NCBI GenBank assembly: GCA_021828605.1
Contig: JAJZEG010000100.1
Span: forward strand, 1 to 22,311
Reading direction: 5' to 3'
From: Pseudomonadota bacterium
GTDB taxonomy: Bacteria; Pseudomonadota; Alphaproteobacteria; Acetobacterales; Acetobacteraceae
Length of the DNA stretch: 22,311 nt
Positions 16,368 to 22,311 of the stretch are shown here, piece after piece. Numbering within the stretch: the first letter of the stretch is position 1; each line of letters begins with the position of its first letter. Under the pieces are notes generated by a model. It was not told the DNA's origin, made no database searches, and was given only the letters and a program-made list of their open reading frames with translations. A program made the translations under genes and the position numbers.

Positions 16368-17494
16368 TGTCCGATCCTATTTCACAACTTCGATTAATCC
16401 GCACCGATGGCGTCGGCCCGCAAACCTATCGGCGGTTGATGGCGCGGTTTCGCACCGCACCGGCGGCGCTAGACGCCTTGCCGGGGATTGCGCGCCAGGC
16501 CGGTCGAGCCAAACCGCCGGTCATTCCGAGTATCGCGCAAGCGCGGGCAGAGCTTGATCGGCATGCGGCCCTGGGCGCGACGCCGGTTTTTTTGGGCGAC
16601 ACGCTCTATCCGGCGCTATTGGCTGAATTGCCCGATGCGCCGCCGATGATTGCCGTGCATGGCGATGTGTCGATCCTGAACCAACCGATGATTGCCATCA
16701 TCGGGGCGCGCAACGCCTCGGTGAATGGTCGGCGTATTGCCGAGACCTTGGCCGATGATTTGACCCAAGCCGGGTTTTTGGTGGTCTCCGGGCTGGCGCG
16801 CGGGATTGATGGTGCGGCACATCGTGGGGCGTTGCGCTCAGGGCGCACGGTTGCGGCGATCGCTGGCGGGATGGATAAAATCTACCCGCCTGAGCATGCG
16901 CAACTCCAAGCCCAGATCGCCGAACATGGCGCGGTGATTGCCGAGTCGCCACCCGGCACCCCCCCAATGGCGCGGCACTTTCCCAAGCGCAACCGGATCA
17001 TTGCCGGGCTCACTTTCGGCGTGGTGGTGATCGAGGCGGCGTTGCGCTCGGGCAGCCTGATTACCGCGCGGATGGCGCTTGATTATCACCGCGAATTATT
17101 CGCCGTTCCCGGTTCGCCAATCGATGGGCGCTGCCAGGGCAGCAATGATTTGCTGCGCCAAGGCGCGCATTTCACCGAAAGTTTACAGGACATAATGGAT
17201 AATTTGCCCGCGCATTATCAGCCGTCCGCCAATTATCGCGACAAATCGCGCGGCAAAGCGCTGATCGAGATGGCGGAGCCTCCGACACCGGTCGAGTGCA
17301 GCCCGGCGGTGCGTCGCACAATGCAGGACCAGGTGACCGCCTTGCTCAGCGCCAGCCCGATGCAGGTTGACGAGATCGCCCGGCGCTGTCACTTCTCCGC
17401 CGCCGCTTTATCAGCCGCGCTGATGGAGTTGGAACTCATCGGACAGATCGAAGCCCTGCCGGGAAACCGAGTCGGTCTGATTGTCCCGGCTTAA
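16367..17494 (+). CDS. dprA: DNA-processing protein DprA (recombination mediator in DNA uptake)
   Basis: 375 residues, starting with GTG that overlaps the plsY stop. DprA binds incoming single-stranded DNA and loads RecA during transformation. The extended Rossmann core is clear: MIAIIGARNAS (108-118), VVSGLARGIDGAAHRGAL, GGMDKIYPPEH, FPKRNRIIAGL and EAALRSGSLITARMALD. An N-terminal SAM/HhH-like region (1-90) and a C-terminal winged helix (about 310-372, with VDEIARRCHFSAAALSAAL) complete the usual layout. The pairing with topA downstream is common in alphaproteobacteria. Confidence 0.96.
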   Translation: MSDPISQLRLIRTDGVGPQTYRRLMARFRTAPAALDALPGIARQAGRAKPPVIPSIAQARAELDRHAALGATPVFLGDTLYPALLAELPDAPPMIAVHGDVSILNQPMIAIIGARNASVNGRRIAETLADDLTQAGFLVVSGLARGIDGAAHRGALRSGRTVAAIAGGMDKIYPPEHAQLQAQIAEHGAVIAESPPGTPPMARHFPKRNRIIAGLTFGVVVIEAALRSGSLITARMALDYHRELFAVPGSPIDGRCQGSNDLLRQGAHFTESLQDIMDNLPAHYQPSANYRDKSRGKALIEMAEPPTPVECSPAVRRTMQDQVTALLSASPMQVDEIARRCHFSAAALSAALMELELIGQIEALPGNRVGLIVPA

Positions 17495-17537
17495 GGGTTC
17501 AGGTCTGAGCGATGTGACCCGACCATCGGAGCATTAT

Positions 17538-17566
17538 TTGACAGGAACCGTCAGGGCGTTGAACAT
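17538..17566 (+). promoter_or_regulatory. Candidate topA promoter
   Basis: A perfect -35 hexamer TTGACA (17538-17543) is followed after 17 bases by GAACAT (17561-17566), a weak -10. The predicted start is about 20 bases before the topA ATG. It sits in the only sizeable gap of the pyrB-topA run, so an independent topA promoter is sensible. The poor -10 keeps confidence low. Confidence 0.4.
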
Positions 17567-17590
17567 CAAAGCGCAAAATATACAGGTCTC

Positions 17591-20287
17591 ATGAACGCCA
17601 TCGTTGTTGTCGAATCACCAGCTAAAGCCAAGACGATCAATAAATATCTCGGAGGCGGCTATACCGTACTGGCCTCGTTCGGCCATGTGCGCGACCTGCC
17701 AGCCAAGGATGGATCGGTGGTGCCCGAGCAGGATTTCGCTATGTCCTGGGAGGCCGATGATCGGGGTGAGAAGCAAATTTCCGCGATCGCCAAGGCGCTT
17801 AAAGGTGCCGATACCCTCTATTTAGCGACTGACCCTGATCGTGAGGGTGAAGCGATTTCCTGGCATGTCCGCGCCATGCTTGATCAACGTCACGCGCTCA
17901 AAGGCGTGAATGTTCAGCGCATCACCTTCAACGAGATCACCAAATCGGCGATCCAGGCGGCGATCAAGGCCCCGCGCGATCTCGATACGCCGCTGATTGA
18001 GGCCTATTTGGCGCGTCGCGCGCTCGATTATCTGGTCGGCTTTACCCTCTCGCCGGTGCTGTGGCGCAAATTGCCCGGCAGTCGCAGTGCAGGCCGGGTG
18101 CAATCCGTGGCGCTGCGGCTGATTTGTGAGCGCGAAGCCGAGGTCGAGGTGTTTCGGGCGCGCGAATATTGGACGGTTGGTGCTGAGTTCCACACGCCCA
18201 GCGGCTTGCCCTTCACCGCGCGGCTAACCCATTTGGCTGCGAAAAAACTTGATCAGTTTGATTTGCCCAATGCCGAGACCGCGCATGCGGCGCAAGCGGT
18301 TATTTTGCGCGGCGAGTTTTCGGTCGCGACCATCGAGAAAAAGCGGGTTCGCCGCCATCCCAACCCGCCTTTCACCACCTCGACTTTGCAACAGGACGCG
18401 TCGCGCAAGCTTGGCTTATCGGCGCAGCAAATCATGCGCCTCGCCCAGCAGCTTTATGAAGGTGTTGAAATTGGCGGCGAAACCGTTGGCCTGATCACCT
18501 ATATGCGGACCGATGGCGTGCAGATGGCGGGCGAAGCGATCAGCGCGGCGCGGGCTCAGGTTAAATCAGCGTTTGGGCTGGATTATTTGCCCGCAGCACC
18601 CCGGGTTTATCAATCCAAGGCCAAAAATGCGCAGGAAGCGCACGAGGCGATCCGCCCCACCGATTTTTCACGCACGCCCGATCAGGTGGCGCGCGCGCTG
18701 AATAGTGAGCAGACGCGGCTTTATGAGTTGATTTACAAGCGCGCTTTGGCCTCGCAAATGCAATCAGCGGAACTGGATCAGACCAGCGTTGATTTGAGCG
18801 ATGGCGCAGACACCATCATGCGCGCCAATGGCTCGATCCTGGCATTTGACGGGTTTTTGAAACTTTATCGCGAAGGCCTTGATGAGGCCGCTGAGGACGA
18901 TGAAAGCAAATTGCTGCCGCCAATGACCAAAGGCGACCCGCTGCGCACCGGCGCGATCAAGCCGGAGCAACATTTCACCCAGCCGCCGCCGCGCTATTCG
19001 GAAGCGACCTTGGTGAAAAAAATGGAGGAATTGGGGATCGGCCGCCCTTCCACCTATGCCTCGATCCTGTCGGTGCTGCGTGACCGCAATTATGTGCGCA
19101 TGGATGCGCGCCGCTTTATCCCCGAAGATCGCGGGCGGTTGGTGACGGCGTTTCTGACTTCATTTTTCGGGCGCTATGTTGATACCGGGTTTACCGCCGG
19201 GCTGGAGCAAAAGCTCGACGAAATTTCCGCCGGCGCCGCTGACTGGCGGGCGGTGTTGCGGGATTTCTGGACCGATTTTTCGGGTGCGGTGGAACAGACG
19301 CGCGAACTCAAAGTGTCGGACGTGATTGATGCGCTCGACGAGGATTTGGGACCGCATTTTTTCCCGGCGCGTGCGGATGGCAGCGACCCCCGGGTTTGCC
19401 AAGCCTGCGGCAATGGTCGGCTAGGGCTGAAATTGGGTCGGCATGGTGCGTTCATCGGCTGCTCGAACTATCCCGAATGCCGCTATACCGGGCGACTGGC
19501 GATTGATGGCGGTGGCGAGGATGGTGATACGCTGCGCGATGGTATGCGCCTGCTCGGCGAAGATCCGAACGGGGTGCCGGTCACGCTGCGGCGCGGGCCG
19601 TACGGGCTTTATGTCCAGTTGGGCGAGCCTGACCCTGAGGATAAAAAATCAAAACCGCGCCGGACCTCATTGCCCAAAGGGGTTGATGGCGAAACGCTCG
19701 CCCTCGAACAGGCCCTTGGTCTGCTGTCACTGCCCCGGGTGATTGGCGCGCATCCGGTGACCGGACAGGAGATCGAAGCCGGGATCGGGCGGTTCGGGCC
19801 TTATGTGAAAATGGGGCCGCTTTTTGCCTCGCTCGATAAAGATGATGACGTGCTGAGCATCGGGATCAACCGCGCCGTTGATGCGATTGCGAAAAAACAA
19901 GACGGCATGCGCGATTTGGGCGCCCATCCCAAGGATAATAGCCCGGTGCTGATCCGCAAAGGTCGGTTCGGGCTGTATGCGCAGCACGGCAAGCTGATTG
20001 CGAATTTGCCGCGCGGTGTGGCCATTGAGGATTTCACCCTTGATGCCGCCGTGGCGCTGCTCGCCGAGAAGGGCAAGCCGCTGGCGCCGCGCGGGGCCAA
20101 AGGCAAGGGTAAAACGGCCGCGAAACCAACCGCCCCACGTAAAATGAAGCCCGCCGCCGCAGGCAAATCAAAGCCACCCGCCGCAGGCAAAACCAGGCCT
20201 GTGGCAAAAGCGAAAACGGCTGCATCGTCCACAGCGAGCAAGCCGAAGGCGGGCAACAAAAAAGCGAGTAGCCCTGCCGAGGCGTAG
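17591..20287 (+). CDS. topA: DNA topoisomerase I (type IA)
   Basis: 898 residues. It relaxes negative supercoils by single-strand passage. The TOPRIM domain (1-115 approx.) has VVVESPAKAKT with Glu8 and DPDREGEA (81-88). The active site GLITYMRTDG places the nucleophile Tyr304. SAGRVQSVALRLI (about 166-178) is the other conserved core block. One four-cysteine zinc ribbon (CQACGNG ... CSNYPEC) lies near residues 600-635, followed by several GRFGPYVKMG-type repeats seen in alphaproteobacterial TopA. The last 65 residues are a Lys/Ala/Pro tail, low-complexity and probably DNA-binding. CAGGT lies close upstream of the ATG. The gap 20288-20384 after it shows no clear terminator. Confidence 0.98.
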   Translation: MNAIVVVESPAKAKTINKYLGGGYTVLASFGHVRDLPAKDGSVVPEQDFAMSWEADDRGEKQISAIAKALKGADTLYLATDPDREGEAISWHVRAMLDQRHALKGVNVQRITFNEITKSAIQAAIKAPRDLDTPLIEAYLARRALDYLVGFTLSPVLWRKLPGSRSAGRVQSVALRLICEREAEVEVFRAREYWTVGAEFHTPSGLPFTARLTHLAAKKLDQFDLPNAETAHAAQAVILRGEFSVATIEKKRVRRHPNPPFTTSTLQQDASRKLGLSAQQIMRLAQQLYEGVEIGGETVGLITYMRTDGVQMAGEAISAARAQVKSAFGLDYLPAAPRVYQSKAKNAQEAHEAIRPTDFSRTPDQVARALNSEQTRLYELIYKRALASQMQSAELDQTSVDLSDGADTIMRANGSILAFDGFLKLYREGLDEAAEDDESKLLPPMTKGDPLRTGAIKPEQHFTQPPPRYSEATLVKKMEELGIGRPSTYASILSVLRDRNYVRMDARRFIPEDRGRLVTAFLTSFFGRYVDTGFTAGLEQKLDEISAGAADWRAVLRDFWTDFSGAVEQTRELKVSDVIDALDEDLGPHFFPARADGSDPRVCQACGNGRLGLKLGRHGAFIGCSNYPECRYTGRLAIDGGGEDGDTLRDGMRLLGEDPNGVPVTLRRGPYGLYVQLGEPDPEDKKSKPRRTSLPKGVDGETLALEQALGLLSLPRVIGAHPVTGQEIEAGIGRFGPYVKMGPLFASLDKDDDVLSIGINRAVDAIAKKQDGMRDLGAHPKDNSPVLIRKGRFGLYAQHGKLIANLPRGVAIEDFTLDAAVALLAEKGKPLAPRGAKGKGKTAAKPTAPRKMKPAAAGKSKPPAAGKTRPVAKAKTAASSTASKPKAGNKKASSPAEA

Positions 20288-20384
20288 TTAGAGTATCCGT
20301 TGTGGCCAAGCGGCTTTGGGTATCCAGTTTCGGCGTGCCTTGAGTAGGGCGTTCAAGTTAACGTGATTATACCCCACCCGGATT

Positions 20385-20885
20385 TTACCACAGGGCAATG
20401 CGCTGCGGTTCCGCCTCCATCAACTGGGCGCGCAGCGCGGTTGCGGTTTTTTGTAACAAAGGATGAGTCCAGCCGGGTGCTATATCACAGAGTGGATCGA
20501 GCACGAAGCGGCGTAAATGCGCGCGCGGATGGGGCAGAATTGGCGCAATGACGCGGATTTGCTGGCCAATCGCGATCAGATCGAGGTCAAGAGGCCGTGG
20601 CGCATTCGCGATGGTTCGGCAGCGACCAAACCGCGACTCGATGCCATGCAACGAGGCGAGCAAGAAGGCCGGATCGGGATCGCCCTCCAGCAACACCACA
20701 CCATTGCAAAAATCCGGCTGGTCTGATGCACGCGGAAGTGGCGCGGTTCGATACCAGCGCGAGATCGATTGCAACCTTAAGCCGTGGAGATCGCGCAAAG
20801 AGCTTAGGGCGGCCAAGCATGTCGCGTGCGGGTCCGTCAAGTCTGGCCCCGGCAAATTGGCGCCAACGGCAATCAAAACAATCAT
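20385..20885 (-). CDS. folK: 6-hydroxymethyl-7,8-dihydropterin pyrophosphokinase
   Basis: 166 residues. FolK transfers pyrophosphate from ATP to hydroxymethyl-dihydropterin in folate synthesis. The family pattern is complete: VGANLPG near the start, SRWYRTAPLP, DQPDFCNGVV (55-64), the signature NAPRPLDLDLI (94-104, with the Mg ligands Asp100 and Asp102), then PHPRAHLRRFVLDPLCDIAPGW. AGGAG lies about ten bases before the ATG, an acceptable ribosome binding site. It is convergent with topA and divergent from the NYN gene. Confidence 0.95.
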   Translation of the reverse strand: MIVLIAVGANLPGPDLTDPHATCLAALSSLRDLHGLRLQSISRWYRTAPLPRASDQPDFCNGVVLLEGDPDPAFLLASLHGIESRFGRCRTIANAPRPLDLDLIAIGQQIRVIAPILPHPRAHLRRFVLDPLCDIAPGWTHPLLQKTATALRAQLMEAEPQRIALW

Positions 20886-20938
20886 CAGGTCGCGGCTCCT
20901 GCCCTGTTCATCCGGATCGGTTTAGCGTATTTGGAATG

Positions 20939-20975
20939 AGTCGCGTTTTACTTTGTTCACCCACTTTCCGCGACT
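20939..20975. repeat. 7-bp inverted repeat just upstream of the NYN gene
   Basis: AGTCGCG (20939-20945) and CGCGACT (20969-20975) are perfect complements 23 bases apart, ending at the ribosome binding site of the NYN-domain gene. It could be an operator or an mRNA stem hiding the start region. No convincing -35/-10 pair was found alongside it. Confidence 0.3.
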
Positions 20976-20984
20976 AGGATGCTT

Positions 20985-21560
20985 ATGATGCGGCTACTGG
21001 CACAAGACAAAACTGCTCTCTTTATCGATGGCGCCAACCTCTATGCCGCTTCGCGTGCGATGGGATTTGACGTCGATTACCGGCGCTTGTTGGAGTTTTT
21101 TGGACGGGTCAATTTGATCCGGGCCTATTATTATTCTGCGTTGCTTGAGACCGAGGAATATTCTCCGCTCAAGCCGCTGACCGACTGGTTGGCCTATAAT
21201 GGCTATACCTTGGTCACCAAACCCGCCAAAGAATTTACCGATGCCACCGGTCGGCGTCGGGTCAAGGGCAATATGGATATCGAACTCGCGATCGATATGC
21301 TTGAACCAGCCGATCATCTGGATCACGTTATTTTGTTTTCTGGCGATTCGGATTTCCGGCGCCTGGTCGAAGCCGTGCAGCGGCGCGGCGTGCGGGTGAC
21401 TGTGGTTTCCACGGTTAAAAGCTCACCGCCGATGATCGCTGATGAATTGCGCCGTCAGGCAGACCAATTCGTTGATTTGGCCGATATTGCCGGCGAGTTC
21501 ACCCGCCGGATGGCGGAGCCGCGCAATCGCCCGATGCGCGGCGAGGATGAGGAAGAGTAA
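20985..21560 (+). CDS. NYN-domain (LabA/DUF88-like, PIN-fold) protein, putative nuclease
   Basis: 191 residues from ATG 20985. The PIN-like NYN fold shows its acidic positions: LFIDGANLY (Asp15), KGNMDIELAIDML (Asp98) and LFSGDSDFRRLV (Asp121, Asp123). NYN proteins are predicted or shown metal-dependent RNases, but the target here is unknown. Four ATG-type starts are close together (20979, 20985, 20988). AGGA at 20976-20979 overlaps the first and is well spaced for the second or third, so I chose 20985. The C-terminus ends in an acidic run EDEEE. The stop is directly followed by the UDG start, which makes a two-gene operon. Confidence 0.88.
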   Translation: MMRLLAQDKTALFIDGANLYAASRAMGFDVDYRRLLEFFGRVNLIRAYYYSALLETEEYSPLKPLTDWLAYNGYTLVTKPAKEFTDATGRRRVKGNMDIELAIDMLEPADHLDHVILFSGDSDFRRLVEAVQRRGVRVTVVSTVKSSPPMIADELRRQADQFVDLADIAGEFTRRMAEPRNRPMRGEDEEE

Positions 21561-22220
21561 TTGCCGACGGCAGGCGGCGCTCGCGCCGCCACCCCGACAA
21601 AAAACTGCCCGCTTTGCCCCCGATTGGCCGACTTCCGGGCACAAAACCGCGTCACTTTCCCTGATTGGTTCAATGCGCCGTTGATGGGTTTCGGGCCGCG
21701 TGATGCGGCGTTGGCCATTGTGGGGCTGGCGCCGGGGTTGCGCGGCGCCAACCGCACCGGTCGTCCGTTCACCGGGGATTTTTGCGGAAAACTTCTTTAT
21801 GAAACATTATTAACATTTGGATTCGCGACCGGGACCTATAGCGAAGACGCGGATGACGATTTCGCCTTGCATAACTGCCGGATCATTAATGCTGTGCGCT
21901 GCGTGCCGCCGCAAAACCGTCCGTTACCCGCTGAAATTGCAACCTGCAACCCGTTTTTGGCCGCAGAACGAGCAGCGATGACTCAGGTGCGCGCCATTCT
22001 GGCCTTGGGCGGCATTGCCCATCAGGCGGTGTTGCGCGCCTATGGTTTGCGCCAAAGCTTCGCCAAATTCGGTCATGGGCGGACGGTTATTTTGCCCGAT
22101 GGCGTGATTCTCACCGATAGTTTTCACGTCTCGCGCTATAATACCAGCACCAGACGGCTGACTGGTGCGATGTTCGAGGCGATTATTGCAGCCCAAGCCG
22201 AGCGATTAGCCCGCTTTTAG
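21561..22220 (+). CDS. Uracil-DNA glycosylase, family 5 (UDGb) iron-sulfur type
   Basis: 219 residues. It would remove uracil and possibly other deaminated bases in base-excision repair. Motif 1 is [19 protein letters not shown] (55-73), the family-5 form. Motif 3 is [12 protein letters not shown] (189-200), where the usual His-Pro is His-Val. Four cysteines (16, 19, 114, 129; CPLC and CRIINAVRC...C) are placed to bind a 4Fe-4S cluster as in family 4 and 5 enzymes. The start is TTG, immediately after the stop of the NYN gene, with GAGGAAGAG overlapping that gene's end as ribosome binding site. Translation is thus probably coupled. The stop overlaps the convergent gene end by four bases. Confidence 0.93.
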   Translation: MPTAGGARAATPTKNCPLCPRLADFRAQNRVTFPDWFNAPLMGFGPRDAALAIVGLAPGLRGANRTGRPFTGDFCGKLLYETLLTFGFATGTYSEDADDDFALHNCRIINAVRCVPPQNRPLPAEIATCNPFLAAERAAMTQVRAILALGGIAHQAVLRAYGLRQSFAKFGHGRTVILPDGVILTDSFHVSRYNTSTRRLTGAMFEAIIAAQAERLARF

Positions 22221-22311
22221 CTATACCGTTCCTCGGCCCAAGGATCGGCATTATTATTATAGCCCCGGGTTTCCCAGAAACCGAGCTGATCCGCCTGAGC
22301 GAAAAGATCGG
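22217..22311 (-). CDS. C-terminal end of a probable sulfite-oxidase-like molybdopterin oxidoreductase (cut by window edge)
   Basis: A leftward frame enters from the right edge and ends with TAA after about 31 residues: a stretch including LGFWETRG and ending [15 protein letters not shown]. The pattern (F/Y)WE-xxGY-N-x-AD-PW-x-E-x-R(Y/F) is typical of the extreme C-terminus of sulfite-oxidase/YuiH-like molybdopterin-binding oxidoreductases, going by memory. Too little is visible for cofactor residues. The end overlaps the UDG stop by four bases in convergent orientation. Confidence 0.6.
   Translation of the reverse strand, partial: DLFAQADQLGFWETRGYNNNADPWAEERYS

Noticed and set aside
20366..20371. 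A perfect TATAAT on the minus strand after folK
   Set aside because: No -35 hexamer lies 16-18 bases upstream and the direction leads only into the 3' end of topA.
20288..20384. Possible RNA gene or terminator after topA
   Set aside because: Only a 5-bp stem with one wobble pair is seen and no U-run or tRNA-like arms; nothing can be supported here.

Overview
This window looks like chromosome from an alphaproteobacterium, most likely of the Acetobacteraceae/Rhodospirillales type. That placement rests on several things: the flgF-flgG-flgA-flgH order with fliL-fliM transcribed away from it; the pyrB / pyrC-like / plsY / dprA / topA run; a direct-repeat SOS box of the alphaproteobacterial form GTTC-N7-GTTC; and protein sequences that resemble that group. 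Genes are dense, many stop and start codons overlap, and the base composition is GC-rich. No lineage is proven by sequence inspection alone.

Layout. Bases 1-123 are the 3' end of an IS5-family transposase. Then come, leftward, a MaeB-type malic enzyme (195-2468) and a tRNA-Leu(GAG) gene (2631-2713). lipB (2738-3427) starts rightward only 24 bases from the tRNA. Next is a tightly packed rightward cluster of a MarR regulator, an EmrA-type adaptor, an EmrB-type 14-helix exporter and a MaoC-like hot-dog hydratase (3524-7267). The flagellar block runs from 7285 to 12264: fliM and fliL leftward, and flgF, flgG, flgA, flgH rightward from a shared 212-base control region that holds a CtrA-box-like sequence and two inverted repeats.

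The region 12265-12864 carries few genes and is the most unusual part. It contains a leftward promoter whose start region is covered by an alphaproteobacterial SOS (LexA) box at 12735-12749. This promoter faces a possible 34-residue ORF and a convincing 76-residue ORF with a strong ribosome binding site. On the other side lies a rightward gene for an HTH-S24 (LexA/CI-like) regulator. I regard this as the best candidate for an undescribed damage-inducible unit.

After the S24 regulator comes a housekeeping run joined by overlaps: pyrB, a pyrC-like gene lacking the H-x-H metal motif, plsY and dprA, then topA behind its own candidate promoter. folK is leftward. A NYN-domain (LabA-like) gene and a family-5 uracil-DNA glycosylase form a two-gene rightward unit. 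The window ends inside a leftward gene whose C-terminus resembles sulfite-oxidase-like molybdopterin oxidoreductases.

The genes fall into these functional groups: central carbon metabolism (malic enzyme), lipoylation, drug efflux, motility, pyrimidine and phospholipid synthesis, DNA uptake and topology, folate synthesis, and DNA repair. No CRISPR array, rRNA or complete mobile element is visible.
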